Notes: generated by a model from the sequence alone, not told the origin. DNA of 64,000 nt from Pyruvatibacter mobilis (GCF_012848855.1 NZ_CP051630.1:289501-353500); one strand, 5' to 3'; positions 9,784-24,067 are shown, numbered from the stretch's first letter. A program made the numbers and translations.

Positions 9784-11084
9784 TCCGCCATCTATGTCTT
9801 GCTGTTACCATTGCGGTGGCAGCGGGCGGGGTCTCCCGTGCCCAGGAGTTGGCAACACCAGGCGCGGAGATCATGCAGCCGGACGCGCTTGAGACCTATT
9901 TCCGTGCACGGGAAGCGGGGCAGGGTGTGCGTGTGCTCCATCTCGGCGACAGCCATATTGCACGAGACAGTTTTTCCGGTGATCTGCGGCAGATGATGTC
10001 GGGCGATATGCCGGGCGCGCGGGGCTTGCTGCCGCCCGGGCTCGTCTACCCCTTCTTGCAGCTTCGCGGTGTCGAGATCGATGCTTCGGAAGGCTGGACC
10101 ATCTATCGTGCCCGGGACGAGGAGGCGTCTGGGCCTTTTGGACTCATGAGTGCCAGGGCGGAAGCGGCTGCTGGATCAAGCCCAACCCTTAGCCTGTCCG
10201 GCTTTGAGGTGCCTGCTGATCGCCTTCTTGTGGGCTATTGGCGACAGCCCGATGGCGGCGCAGTGCAGGTGCAGTTTGATGGTGCGGTGCAGGCAATCCC
10301 GACGCAGGGTGACGAAGGTCCGGCCTTCGCGGCCTTTGCGGTACCTGAAGCAGCCCAGATCATTCGCATCATGCCGGCAGGCGATGGGCCGGTGGCGTTG
10401 CTGTCGATGGTGCTTGAAGCAGACCGTCCGGGGGTAGTGCTTAGCAACGCGGGATGGCCTGGCGCGACATCTGCGATCATGCAGCGGTGGGACGATGAGG
10501 TGTTGCGGCTGGAGATTCAGCGCCTTGATCCTCACCTGATCATTCTGAGTTACGGCACGAATGAAGGTTTTGATGATGAGCTTGATCTCGATGCCTATGG
10601 AGCGAACTTCCGCCACCAGATCGCCCGTCTCAAGCGCTTCGCGCCAAACGCGTCCGTCCTGATCACCGGTGGGCCCGACGGGACGCGGTTGCCTTTCTAT
10701 GCGGATACGGAAAGTCGGGACCCGGAGGAGTGGACATGCGCGCCTCTGAGCGGCGCGGAGCGGGAGACTTATGCCGCCCTGATCGAGGCAGAAAGTGCCT
10801 CCCTGCTGCGCTGGCACGAGCCGCCCATGCTGAAAGCTGTCCTGTCAGCGCAGCGGGAGGTCGCCAGGGACGAGGGGGCAGCGCATTGGAACTGGCGGGA
10901 GGCCATGGGGGGTGCGTGCGCGGTGCATGACTGGCGGCTGGCTGGTGACCCGCAGCTGGCCCGCCCGGACCACGTGCACCTGACCGGGGAGGGGTATGCC
11001 CTCTCCGCGCGGATGCTGATGGACGCGCTCAATGGCGCGTTTGTGGCATGGCAGGGGGACGGGAAGGGGCAGGCTGTTCCATAA
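9780..11084 (+). CDS. Second SGNH/GDSL-like exported hydrolase
   Basis: 434 residues, starting at a GTG that overlaps the previous stop (GTGA), so translation is coupled. The signal peptide ends near SRAQE. Block I is HLGDSHIA (Ser58), a later SYGTNEGFDD resembles block III, and DHVHLTGEGY near the C-terminus is the catalytic Asp-His block. It differs clearly from the upstream DUF459-like protein, so the operon codes for two SGNH enzymes of different type. By analogy with AlgJ/AlgX and AlgI systems it may transfer or remove acyl groups in the periplasm; the polymer is unknown. Confidence 0.85.
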   Translation: MIRHLCLAVTIAVAAGGVSRAQELATPGAEIMQPDALETYFRAREAGQGVRVLHLGDSHIARDSFSGDLRQMMSGDMPGARGLLPPGLVYPFLQLRGVEIDASEGWTIYRARDEEASGPFGLMSARAEAAAGSSPTLSLSGFEVPADRLLVGYWRQPDGGAVQVQFDGAVQAIPTQGDEGPAFAAFAVPEAAQIIRIMPAGDGPVALLSMVLEADRPGVVLSNAGWPGATSAIMQRWDDEVLRLEIQRLDPHLIILSYGTNEGFDDELDLDAYGANFRHQIARLKRFAPNASVLITGGPDGTRLPFYADTESRDPEEWTCAPLSGAERETYAALIEAESASLLRWHEPPMLKAVLSAQREVARDEGAAHWNWREAMGGACAVHDWRLAGDPQLARPDHVHLTGEGYALSARMLMDALNGAFVAWQGDGKGQAVP

Positions 11085-11183
11085 CGGCACAGATGCGTCT
11101 TCGGGGGTAACCTGGGGTTAGGAAATGGGACGGGCGCTCGGTGTCCGGCTCCGCCTGGCACCATTGTGAGACGCTGCGCGGAC

Positions 11184-12659
11184 ATGCTGTTTCCAACTCT
11201 GGATTTTGCGCTGTTCTTCGTGATCGTGTTTCTCATCGCATGGGAACTGCGACGGGATCTGCAGGCGCGCAAGCTTGTCCTCGTCTTCGCCTCCTACTTT
11301 TTCTACGGCTATTGGGATATCCGCTTCACCCTGCTGCTTGCCGGGTCTTCGCTGCTCAACTATGCCGCCGGGCGGATCATCGGCGGGCTGAATGACGGTG
11401 CGCTGCGCAAGTGGGTGCTGGGCATTGCTGTCGCGCTCAATCTCGGTGTCCTTGCCTTCTTCAAGTATTACGGCTTCTTCCTCGCATCGCTTGCTGACCT
11501 GCTTGCCTCGGTGAACCTTGAGCGGGATCTGCCGTTTCTCGAGATCATCCTGCCGGTGGGGATTTCGTTCTTCACCTTCCAGGGCATTTCCTACCTCGTG
11601 GACGTGTACCGGAGGCATGTGGATGCCTCGCGCTCGGTGCTGGACATCTTCCTGTACATCTCGTTCTTCCCGCAATTGGTGGCAGGGCCCATCGTTCGCG
11701 CGGCGCACTTCCTGCCGCAGCTTGAACGCACGCCGCATGTGAACCGGCGCATGGCGGGGCTTGCGGTCGTGCTGATCCTGGTGGGGCTGTTCAAGAAGAT
11801 GGTGATCGCCAACTACCTGGCCACGGAACTTGTTGATCACGTGTTCTTTGATCCGACGGCCTATGGGGGCGGCGACCTGCTGCTGGGTGTCTATGGCTAT
11901 GCGGTGCAGATCTATTGCGATTTCTCGGCCTACTCCGACATCGCCATCGGCGTGGCCGCGTTGCTGGGATACCGATTCCCACGCAATTTCGACCATCCCT
12001 ACCGGTCGGCTTCGCTGCAGGAATTCTGGCGGCGGTGGCACATTTCCCTGTCTACCTGGCTGCGCGACTATCTGTACATTCCGCTCGGCGGCAGCCGCGG
12101 GAGCACCTTCCAGACCTATCGCAACCTGTTCCTCACCATGTTCCTTGGGGGCATCTGGCATGGTGCGGCGTGGACTTTTGTCTTCTGGGGCGCATTCCAC
12201 GGCGCAATGCTGGGTGTCGAACGTGCAGTGACGCGCCGCTGGGACGAACTGACCGGGAATGGCCACCATTATGGCGGTGGCCTGATGGCCGCGTTGATGG
12301 GTGTCGGCCGGCGAATTCAGGGTACCTTCGCCACGCTGCTGGGCATCGTGCTGACGTTCCATCTTGTGTGTTTCGCCTGGATATTCTTCCGTGCGTCGAG
12401 CTTCTCCGGTGCCTGGAACTATGTGGCAGGTCTTGCGGACTGGTCGCAGCCGGCCCAGTTCGCGTCTCCCTTCATTGTGGGGCTCATTGCCTTTTCCCTC
12501 GCAGGGCAGTTCCTGCCGTCTGGCTGGGCCATCGGTGCGGGGCGGGTCCTGCAACGGGTGTCCTGGCCGGTTCTGGGGCTGACGCTGGGATTTGGTATTC
12601 TGCTCATCGAGGCCATGGCACCGGAAGGTGTGGCGCCCTTCATCTATTTCCAGTTCTAG
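11184..12659 (+). CDS. MBOAT-family membrane O-acyltransferase (AlgI-like)
   Basis: About 491 residues with many membrane helices. The N-terminus MLFPTLDFALFFVIVF is typical of AlgI/PatA-type MBOATs, which favours ATG 11184 over an upstream GTG at 11166. The conserved Pro/Tyr-rich middle (FFPQLVAGPIVRAAHFLPQL), the cytoplasmic YRSASLQEFWRRWHISLSTWLRD region and the catalytic His in GGIWHGAAWTF are all present. It would pass acyl groups across the membrane to the SGNH partners upstream. No polysaccharide synthase gene is in the immediate neighbourhood. Confidence 0.93.
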   Translation: MLFPTLDFALFFVIVFLIAWELRRDLQARKLVLVFASYFFYGYWDIRFTLLLAGSSLLNYAAGRIIGGLNDGALRKWVLGIAVALNLGVLAFFKYYGFFLASLADLLASVNLERDLPFLEIILPVGISFFTFQGISYLVDVYRRHVDASRSVLDIFLYISFFPQLVAGPIVRAAHFLPQLERTPHVNRRMAGLAVVLILVGLFKKMVIANYLATELVDHVFFDPTAYGGGDLLLGVYGYAVQIYCDFSAYSDIAIGVAALLGYRFPRNFDHPYRSASLQEFWRRWHISLSTWLRDYLYIPLGGSRGSTFQTYRNLFLTMFLGGIWHGAAWTFVFWGAFHGAMLGVERAVTRRWDELTGNGHHYGGGLMAALMGVGRRIQGTFATLLGIVLTFHLVCFAWIFFRASSFSGAWNYVAGLADWSQPAQFASPFIVGLIAFSLAGQFLPSGWAIGAGRVLQRVSWPVLGLTLGFGILLIEAMAPEGVAPFIYFQF

Positions 12660-12672
12660 GGAGCGGCCTGCC

Positions 12673-13071
12673 ATGATGGAACATATCGATCCGGAAGCCG
12701 ACGCCTACGAACCCGGCTTTGAGATGACGCCCAAGGCACAGCTCAATGCAGAGGGCGAGACGCGCAAGACGTTCAAGCGCGTCCTGCTGGCCATGTTGCT
12801 TGGCCTCTTCGTCCTGTCGCTTTTTCATTCGGCTTCGCTGGTCACCTATGTTCGCGGTCTGCCCATCGGCCCGGTGGAAGACACGATCATTGCGGTTACG
12901 GAAGCGTGGCACGAGCAGATGCAGCGCAATGGGCTGACCGCGCTTTACGGCGAGCTCAACGCTGCTGTCGTGGCCATTCACGACGCTACCTGGGAAGACG
13001 TGGATGCGCTTCTGTCGCAATCCCGGACGGGTGATGCCCCTGAAGAGTTGCGGGGCGGCGTCGAGGAGTAG
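12673..13071 (+). CDS. Small single-pass membrane protein of the MBOAT cassette
   Basis: 132 residues with no family I recognise. An N-terminal cytoplasmic segment with acidic and basic patches is followed by one strong membrane helix (LLAMLLGLFVLSLFHSASLV, about 35-55) and a periplasmic helical tail. It starts 13 bp after the MBOAT stop and is followed directly by a terminator, so it is the last gene of the operon. It could be an accessory subunit joining the MBOAT and SGNH proteins; this is inferred from position only. Confidence 0.7.
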   Translation: MMEHIDPEADAYEPGFEMTPKAQLNAEGETRKTFKRVLLAMLLGLFVLSLFHSASLVTYVRGLPIGPVEDTIIAVTEAWHEQMQRNGLTALYGELNAAVVAIHDATWEDVDALLSQSRTGDAPEELRGGVEE

Positions 13072-13090
13072 CCGCCTATAAGCGAGGCAC

Positions 13091-13125
13091 AAAAAAGCCC
13101 TCCGGTTTTGCCGGAGGGCTTTTCT
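13091..13125. terminator. Bidirectional rho-independent terminator
   Basis: A GCCCTCCGG/CCGGAGGGC stem with a five-base loop, flanked by A6 on the left and a T-rich run on the right. It can end the MBOAT operon on the plus strand and gltD on the minus strand. Confidence 0.93.
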
Positions 13126-13144
13126 CTTTGGTGGTTCTGATGCC

Positions 13145-14572
13145 TTAGCGCGGCAGGGTCGTGCTGCCCATCAGCGCCTTGTCCACGGCGTGCGCGCACT
13201 GGCGGCCCTCGCGGATGGCCCAGACAACCAGGGACTGGCCGCGACGCATGTCGCCGCAGGCAAACAGTTTGTCCTTGGTGGTCTTGTAGGCTTCGTCGCC
13301 TTCAGTATCGGCCTTGACGTTGCCGCGGGCATCAAGCTCGGGTGACAGGTCGTCGATCATGCCTTCGTGCACCGGGCTGACGAAGCCCATGGCCAGAAGC
13401 ACGAGGTCGGCCTTGATGTCGAACTCCGAGCCTTCGATTTCCTGCATCTTGTCGTCCACACGCACACAGGTGAGCGAGGTCACCTGACCGTCCTCACCGT
13501 TGAAGTGCTTGGTCATCACCGCGAAGTCTCGCTCAGCGCCTTCCGCCTGGCTGGAGGAGGTGCGGAACTTGAGCGGCCAGTGAGGCCAGGTCATCAGCTT
13601 GTCTTCCTTTTCCGGCGGGGCCGGCATGATTTCAAGCTGGGTGACGGACACGGCACCCTGGCGGAAGGACGTGCCAATGCAGTCCGACCCGGTGTCGCCA
13701 CCGCCAATGACCACGACGCGCTTGCCGCCGGCAAGGATCGGCATGATGTTGCCCAGCGGCTCGTCGCCCACGCGACGGTTCTGCTGCGGTAGGAAGTCCA
13801 TGGCGAAGTGAATGCCATCAAGATCGCGGCCCTCAATGGGAAGGTCGCGGGGCTTCTCTGCACCACCGGCAAGGGCAACGGCGTCGAAGTCCTTCATCAG
13901 ATCGTCGGTGGTGATGTCCACACCCACATGAACGCCCGTCTTGATGGTGACGCCTTCGGCTTCCATCTGGTCGGCACGGCGATCAATGACGTGCTTTTCC
14001 ATCTTGAAGTCGGGAATACCGTAGCGCAGCAGGCCGCCGATCTTCTGGTTCTTCTCAAACAGGGTCACGTCGTGGCCGGCGCGCGCCAGTTGCTGGGCGC
14101 AGGCCATGCCAGCCGGGCCGGCACCGACGACGGCCACCTTCTTGCCGGTCTTGTGCGCGGCAGGCTGCGGTTTCACCCAGCCCTCCTCGATCGCCCGGTC
14201 GGCGATGGCGCATTCGATCGACTTGATCGTTACCGGCTTGTCGATGAGGTTCAGCGTGCAGGCGGCCTCGCATGGGGCAGGGCAGATGCGGCCGGTTACC
14301 TCGGGGAAGTTGTTGGTGCTGTGCAGGTTGACCGCAGCTTCTTCCCAGTCGGAGTTGTAGACCAGATCATTCCAGTCGGGGATCTGGTTATTCACCGGGC
14401 AGCCATTGTGGCAGTAGGGAATACCGCAGTCCATGCAGCGCGCGGCCTGGTTCTTGACGCCTTCCTCCGACATCGGAATGACGAATTCGCGGAAGTGGCG
14501 GATGCGGTCGGACGCCGGCGCAGTGGTGCGGTCCTGGCGGTCGATCTCTAGGAAGCCGGTGACTTTACCCAT
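13145..14572 (-). CDS. gltD: Glutamate synthase (NADPH) small subunit
   Basis: 475 residues, the usual size. The N-terminal cysteines for [4Fe-4S] clusters are present ([15 protein letters not shown] and [11 protein letters not shown]), then the FAD-binding [18 protein letters not shown] and the NADPH-binding [12 protein letters not shown]. It passes electrons from NADPH to the large subunit, which makes glutamate from glutamine and 2-oxoglutarate. An AAGGA site lies upstream of the ATG. gltB is immediately upstream on the same strand (66 bp), so the order is gltB-gltD. Confidence 0.97.
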   Translation of the reverse strand: MGKVTGFLEIDRQDRTTAPASDRIRHFREFVIPMSEEGVKNQAARCMDCGIPYCHNGCPVNNQIPDWNDLVYNSDWEEAAVNLHSTNNFPEVTGRICPAPCEAACTLNLIDKPVTIKSIECAIADRAIEEGWVKPQPAAHKTGKKVAVVGAGPAGMACAQQLARAGHDVTLFEKNQKIGGLLRYGIPDFKMEKHVIDRRADQMEAEGVTIKTGVHVGVDITTDDLMKDFDAVALAGGAEKPRDLPIEGRDLDGIHFAMDFLPQQNRRVGDEPLGNIMPILAGGKRVVVIGGGDTGSDCIGTSFRQGAVSVTQLEIMPAPPEKEDKLMTWPHWPLKFRTSSSQAEGAERDFAVMTKHFNGEDGQVTSLTCVRVDDKMQEIEGSEFDIKADLVLLAMGFVSPVHEGMIDDLSPELDARGNVKADTEGDEAYKTTKDKLFACGDMRRGQSLVVWAIREGRQCAHAVDKALMGSTTLPR

Positions 14573-14638
14573 CGGACTGTTCCTTCATGGTCGAAAATTG
14601 AAATTCTGAAGATGCAACGTGGTCCAGGGACCGCGGGC

Positions 14639-19315
<4,677 letters not shown>

Positions 19316-20362
19316 GCCGCCAAACCTCTCAAACTGCGGGGTGGCGCGGCCCACGTCGCTGGCCACCCACCCGAAAATCCAAACCAAACGGACGCTTTCC
19401 ACAGGCCGGCCTCACCGCCTGCCTGCCCCAATCTGGGGCGGAAAGTCCGCACGACAATCCGGCGTCACCGGATCAACCCGTCTCCTGCATTGGCACCCCG
19501 TTGAACACCGGAGCATCAGAGGACGCGGGCCGACTGAACGCCGCCTTATCGCGAATTGACCTAGGGGCCCTCGCTGACCGCTCCTGGAGCATCTGTTGCG
19601 TCGCTCGCCAGGTAACCGGCCAGGAAGACCTGAGCCTTTGGACGGGAGAGTATCCCGGAAGTGATCCCGCTCCTTTGCGGGGGATCTAAGCCCGGGCTGC
19701 CGCTCATTGCCGGCGGCGGCCCCCTTCGCCCATGCTAGGCGGGCCTGAAACGCGATACGTCGCCCCAAGCCCTGCCGAGCGCGCGGAGTGTGCCAGAATG
19801 AGGGGTTCAGAATCAAGGTCAGGAATAGTGACCTTTTTTATTGACGCCCCTACGGAGTCCAGAGGCCCGGCTCCCTCAGAATCACTTGGCGTGCAGAGTC
19901 CAGCAGAGTCAAAGCTTCACGGGAATTAACCATGATTGGGGTGCGGAGAATCAAGCTCATGTCCTCACGCGGTCTCACATCGCTTTTATGACGCTCACGC
20001 GGGACGTGATTTCCGCAGAAAACCGGGATTGTGCAAGACTTCCCGTGTCGCAAGGGCGTTTGCTGACCGGCGGTGTCCCCCGCCGCGTTTGTCCGGTTGG
20101 CAAGCCCCTTGCGCGCTTCTCTCCCTCAAATCACCAGCCCGAAATTGAGGCTAACCGCAAGGCGGTTGGCCAGGCCCCGCGGCACGCGTGTTTGCCCGAA
20201 AACAGACGTGCCTCGGTCTGCATGTCGGCCATGCCCACGCGGCTTCACAGCTGTTTGAGACGGTGAGACGGCTTCGTGAGTTCCCTTTTGAGCTTCTGTC
20301 GCCGACGTTGGAGATCGCGGTGGGGGAGCACCGAAAAGTGTCATCTTTAGAGGAATGAACTC
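19316..20362. other. Gene-poor interval of about 1.05 kb between gltB and the bufferin operon
   Basis: I find no convincing coding sequence on either strand. The part next to gltB should hold its promoter and a long leader. Visible structure includes an inverted repeat GATCCCGC/GCGGGGGATC near 19664-19688, a very GC-rich stretch to about 19760, an AT-richer stretch near 19825-19845 (CCTTTTTTATTGACG), and a CCGGCGG/CCGCCGG-like hairpin near 20067-20085 without a T run. No riboswitch family could be recognised. Confidence 0.6.
20153..20167. promoter_or_regulatory. Inverted repeat AACCGC-N3-GCGGTT upstream of the bufferin operon
   Basis: A perfect 6-bp inverted repeat about 200 bp upstream of the bufferin precursor gene, in an otherwise non-coding stretch. 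It could be an operator; no regulator family is recognised. No clear SigF-like promoter pair (GTAACC/CGAA) was found at correct spacing. Confidence 0.25.
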
Positions 20363-20659
20363 ATGAAGAACGCATCCACTGCCGCTCTCGCCGCCGCTGG
20401 TGCACTTGCCGCCGCGCTGACCATGTCTGCCTCATCGGCATCCGCTGCGGACGCGGCAGGCATGGAGAAGTGCTACGGCGTCGCGCTCGCGGGTGAAAAC
20501 GACTGCGCGGCCGGTCCGGGCACGTCCTGCGCAGGGACGTCGAAGATCGACTACCAGTCGAATGCGTGGAAGCTGGTCCCGGCCGGCACCTGTGCCTCCA
20601 TGGAGACTCCGCATGGTACCGGCACGCTTGAAGCGAACGACTCACGCCTTCCGTCGTAA
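20363..20659 (+). CDS. bufA1: Bufferin precursor (DUF2282 family RiPP, BufA1 type)
   Basis: 98 residues. A signal peptide ([20 protein letters not shown] to about residue 28, ASSASAAD) is followed by a short core with exactly four cysteines in the DUF2282 pattern: [17 protein letters not shown], then [16 protein letters not shown], then [15 protein letters not shown] lies 7 nt before the ATG. DUF2282 proteins made next to DUF692 and DUF2063 genes are bufferins: their cysteines are modified to copper-binding heterocycles and the peptide is exported to buffer excess copper. That function is taken from the family; here the full bufA-B-C-doxX gene order supports it. Confidence 0.9.
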   Translation: MKNASTAALAAAGALAAALTMSASSASAADAAGMEKCYGVALAGENDCAAGPGTSCAGTSKIDYQSNAWKLVPAGTCASMETPHGTGTLEANDSRLPS

Positions 20660-20679
20660 TCCCAGCGCGTGAGTTGAGA

Positions 20680-21693
20680 ATGACCCGGATGGTTCCGACA
20701 CATTTGGCTCGGGCTGCGTCGTCCCCCTCGGCGCAGGCGGCATCTCCGTCCGCCGCCGGCATGGCCCCGGTCCCCCCTCAAGGGGCCGCCGACCAGCCGC
20801 TGGGATCATCCGGGCATTCGACCTTTGCCCAGCACGACGTGCTGCCGGCGTCCGCCGGGATCTCGCTGAAACCCAGCCATTACGCCACTATCCTGTCCGA
20901 CGGTGCGCACACGGATTACTTCGAGGTGCACGCCGAGAACTATTTCGGCTGTGGCGGCGCACCGCACCGCTATCTTACCGCCATTCGTGAACGGCATGCC
21001 TTGTCCATCCACGGGATCGGCCTGTCGTTGGGTGGCGCCGGAGCGCTTGATGCGGACCACCTTGCGCGGCTGCAAGGCCTCATTGACCGGTACGAACCAG
21101 CGCTTGTTTCAGAACATCTGGCTTGGTGTGCCAGTGGCGGGGCCTATTTCAATGACCTGCTGCCAGTGGCGTTGACCAATGAGGCGCTCAACACCGTGTG
21201 CCGTCATGTGTCGCAGACCCAGGATGTGCTCGGGCGGCAGATTCTGGTGGAGAACCCGGCAAACTATCTCGCATTCGAAGTCAGCGATATTCCGGAGACG
21301 GAGTTTTTGTCGGAGATGGCTGCGCGTACGGGCTGCGGTCTGTTGCTCGATATCAACAATGTTGTTGTAAGCGCCCATAATCTGAAATTCGACGCCGGCT
21401 CCTACCTTAATGCCTTCCCGATGGTTCTTGTGCGGGAAGTCCATCTTGCGGGGCATGCGGATGACAGGCGCGGGGCGGCACATCTCAAGATAGATGACCA
21501 TGGCAGCGCACCTGGGTCGGAGGTCTGGAACCTCTATCGATCTGTCATCGCGCAAAACGGCCCTGTGCCGACGACGATCGAGTGGGACCGGGATGTGCCG
21601 CCATTGGCGGATCTGGAGCGCGAGGCCCAAACGGCCCGGTCGATCCTTCAAGGTGCTGAGGGGGCAGTTGAGGCTGCCGGGCGGGGAGCCTGA
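20680..21693 (+). CDS. bufB: MNIO-family (DUF692) peptide-modifying enzyme
   Basis: About 337 residues. Start choice is open between ATG 20680, ATG 20689 and TTG 20674. A roughly 55-residue Ala/Pro-rich N-terminal extension precedes the TIM-barrel, which is longer than usual. Family landmarks are present: FEVHAENYFG, SIHGIGLSLGG, SEHLAW, VENPANYL, LLLDINNVVVSAHN, EVHLAGH and IEWDRDVPPL, which include the His/Glu/Asp/Asn ligands for the di/tri-iron centre of multinuclear non-haem iron oxidases. It would oxidise cysteines of the DUF2282 precursor. It follows bufA by 20 bp. Confidence 0.92.
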   Translation: MTRMVPTHLARAASSPSAQAASPSAAGMAPVPPQGAADQPLGSSGHSTFAQHDVLPASAGISLKPSHYATILSDGAHTDYFEVHAENYFGCGGAPHRYLTAIRERHALSIHGIGLSLGGAGALDADHLARLQGLIDRYEPALVSEHLAWCASGGAYFNDLLPVALTNEALNTVCRHVSQTQDVLGRQILVENPANYLAFEVSDIPETEFLSEMAARTGCGLLLDINNVVVSAHNLKFDAGSYLNAFPMVLVREVHLAGHADDRRGAAHLKIDDHGSAPGSEVWNLYRSVIAQNGPVPTTIEWDRDVPPLADLEREAQTARSILQGAEGAVEAAGRGA

Positions 21694-21697
21694 TCCG

Positions 21698-22528
21698 ATG
21701 TCCCGCCTCTCTGATTTGCAGGCACGCTTTGCAGCGTCCCTGCGTGACCCCGACAATGGGCAATCCATGCTTGATATCGCAGCACTTGGCGCGGACTCGC
21801 TGCCTCAACGGGCGCGGCTGGATGTTTACCGGAACAATGTTGCATCGAGCCTGATCGATGCGTTGGCAGCCCTTTATCCCGTGTGCCGGCGGTTGGTTGG
21901 CAATGATTTCTTTCAAGCGACAGCGCGTGCCTATCTGGATCGTTCTATGCCGACCCAGGCCTCGCTGATCGGCTTTGCCCCTGACTTTGCCGGCTTTCTC
22001 GTGAGCTTCGAACCGGCTCGGCAATTGCCCTATCTGCCGGACGTTGCCCGCCTCGAGCACGCCTGGCACAGGGTCTATCACGGCCCCGATGCATCACCTG
22101 CGACTGCTGAGGACCTCAAGGCCTATGCGGATGTGCGTGGCGAAAAGGAACTCGACAAGCTGGTGCTTGGTCTTGTGCCCGCCCATCACCTGCTGATGTC
22201 CCCCTATCCCATATCGCGAATTTGGGAAGCCAATCAGCCTGATCGGGATGGGAAGCTGGCCTTCTCGGATGCCGACAGGAATGAGCGCGTGTTCGTTGTG
22301 CGGCCAGGTGTCGACGTTCATGTGCTGAGAGTGTCACCGGGTGCCTTTGGTTTGCTCTGCGCAATCCAGGGCGGAATGTCGCTCGGCCGTGCGTTGATCG
22401 CGGCATTCGAAGAAGAGCCGGACTGTGATCCCCAGCAGGTTTTCGCCCAGTTGCTGACAGCTGGCAGTTTCATCTTGCCGAAGGATGCGCGAGCACTCCT
22501 TCCGGCGCATGCTTCCGGAAATGTGTGA
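21698..22528 (+). CDS. bufC: DUF2063-type partner protein of the bufferin system
   Basis: 276 residues. ATG 21698 lies 4 bp after the bufB stop with GCGGGGAG upstream. The N-terminal DUF2063 domain ([65 protein letters not shown]) is typical, and the C-terminal half is the winged-helix-like region seen in BufC proteins. It probably binds the precursor and delivers it to the DUF692 enzyme. Confidence 0.88.
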   Translation: MSRLSDLQARFAASLRDPDNGQSMLDIAALGADSLPQRARLDVYRNNVASSLIDALAALYPVCRRLVGNDFFQATARAYLDRSMPTQASLIGFAPDFAGFLVSFEPARQLPYLPDVARLEHAWHRVYHGPDASPATAEDLKAYADVRGEKELDKLVLGLVPAHHLLMSPYPISRIWEANQPDRDGKLAFSDADRNERVFVVRPGVDVHVLRVSPGAFGLLCAIQGGMSLGRALIAAFEEEPDCDPQQVFAQLLTAGSFILPKDARALLPAHASGNV

Positions 22529-23013
22529 TGACCGAACCCACCCCTCGCACCGCGCCTTTCAATCTTGATCTGATCCGCCGGTTCAACGACCTGCTTGCCC
22601 GCGTGCCGGACTGGCTTGTGGCGCTTGCCGCGCGCGTTGCACTTGCCGGCGTTTTCTGGACGTCAGCACGCACCAAGGTTGAGGGCGTCTTTTCCATCAA
22701 GGAGAGCACCTATTTCCTGTTTCAGTATGAGTATGCCCTGCCGGTGATCCCCTATGAGTGGGCGGCCGTGATGGCCACCATTGCTGAGCACATGTTTCCC
22801 ATCATGCTGGTGTTGGGGCTTGGCACGCGCTTTGCCGCCTTGGGATTGCTCGTCATGACGGCCGTGATCCAGGTTTTTGTCTATCCGGGGGCCTGGAACC
22901 TGCACCTGCTCTGGGCCACAGGCCTTCTTTTCCTCCTGTCACGGGGCGGGGGACTGCTCTCGGTCGATCATCTCATCGACAGGCGCTTTACCGGGAGTGC
23001 GGGCGGCGCATAG
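22528..23013 (+). CDS. DoxX-family membrane protein of the bufferin operon
   Basis: 161 residues with four predicted membrane helices (for example [18 protein letters not shown] near 35 and [17 protein letters not shown] near 110). The start ATG overlaps the bufC stop (TGATG), so translation is coupled. DoxX proteins are common fourth genes of bufferin operons. A role in electron supply or membrane redox support for peptide modification has been suggested by context only. Confidence 0.85.
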   Translation: MTEPTPRTAPFNLDLIRRFNDLLARVPDWLVALAARVALAGVFWTSARTKVEGVFSIKESTYFLFQYEYALPVIPYEWAAVMATIAEHMFPIMLVLGLGTRFAALGLLVMTAVIQVFVYPGAWNLHLLWATGLLFLLSRGGGLLSVDHLIDRRFTGSAGGA

Positions 23014-23023
23014 CATCGCGCCC

Positions 23024-24067
23024 ATGCATTTTTCTTCCGACAATGCGAGTGGTGTCGCTCCTGAAATCATGGAGGCCCTGGCGCGCGCCAATGACGGGCC
23101 GGCCTGGGCCTATGGGCGGGATGAGATTACCCGCCGTCTCAATGGTCTGTTCTCGGATTTGTTCGAGCATGAGGTTACGGCCTTCCCCGTGTCCACGGGG
23201 ACTGCGGCGAATGCCCTGATCCTGGCTGCGCTGACACCGCCATGGGGCGCCGTTTTCTGTGAGCGGAACGCTCACATCAACGTGGATGAGAACGGGGCTC
23301 CGGAGTTCTACTCAGGTGGCGCCAAGCTCGTGCCGGTTGACGGGGAACACGGACGGATCGGACGGCAGGCGCTGGAAATGGCCATCGATGCCATGCCCGG
23401 CGGAGACGTTCATCACGTCGTGCCGCACGTCCTGAGCCTTACCCAGGCAACTGAGGCCGGCACGGTGTATGGCGTGGATGACGTGACGGCACTGTCCGGG
23501 CTGGCCCATGAGACGGGTCTGAAGGTCCATATGGACGGGGCACGGTTTGCCAATGCGGTTGCCCATCTTGGTTGCAGCCCGGCTGATATCACCTGGAAGG
23601 CCGGCATCGATGCGCTGAGCTTTGGCGCCACCAAGAACGGAGCGATGGCGGCGGAAGCTGCGATTTTCTTCGATCCTGCATTGGCGGCGGGCTTTGAGGA
23701 GCGCCGCATGCGCGGGGGGCATCTGCTTTCGAAAATGCGATTTCTGTCAGCACAGCTGGAAGCCTATGTGGCAGACGATCTGTGGCTGCGGCTGGCGCGC
23801 CATGCCAACCGCATGGCTACCCTGCTCGCTGATGCGGTCACGGAAACACCGGGCGCAGATCTCCTGCACCCGGTCGACGGGGACGAAGTGTTTGTGCGGT
23901 TCGGAGACGTCACGGTGATCCGGCGGCTGGCCGACTCAGGCGTTGCTTTTGTGCCCTGGGCACCGCGGGAGGGCATCATTCGCCTCGTTGCGTCCTTTCA
24001 GACGACCGAAGATGAGGTGCGTCAATTTCGCGCTGCGCTGCAACAAGCGGCGAGTGTTGCGGGCTGA
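23024..24067 (+). CDS. ltaE: Low-specificity L-threonine aldolase, PLP-dependent
   Basis: 347 residues. N-terminus HFSSDNASGVAPEIMEALARAN and PLP region SFGATKNGAMAAEA (the Lys in ATKNG would form the Schiff base) identify the threonine-aldolase branch of fold type I enzymes, which cleave L-threonine or allo-threonine to glycine and acetaldehyde. HMDGARFANAV carries the Asp that contacts the PLP ring nitrogen. It begins 11 bp after doxX and may be co-transcribed with the bufferin genes, although it has no known link to them. No good ribosome-binding site is visible. Confidence 0.88.
   Translation: MHFSSDNASGVAPEIMEALARANDGPAWAYGRDEITRRLNGLFSDLFEHEVTAFPVSTGTAANALILAALTPPWGAVFCERNAHINVDENGAPEFYSGGAKLVPVDGEHGRIGRQALEMAIDAMPGGDVHHVVPHVLSLTQATEAGTVYGVDDVTALSGLAHETGLKVHMDGARFANAVAHLGCSPADITWKAGIDALSFGATKNGAMAAEAAIFFDPALAAGFEERRMRGGHLLSKMRFLSAQLEAYVADDLWLRLARHANRMATLLADAVTETPGADLLHPVDGDEVFVRFGDVTVIRRLADSGVAFVPWAPREGIIRLVASFQTTEDEVRQFRAALQQAASVAG

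Noticed and set aside
19494-19510. A sigma-54-like TGGCAC...TTGA element
   Set aside because: The spacing between the GG and GA elements is one base short of the required distance, the conserved GC is missing and no gene follows on that strand.
20067-20085. CCGGCGG hairpin considered as a terminator in the gene-free interval
   Set aside because: There is no T run after it on either strand and no upstream gene for it to terminate.
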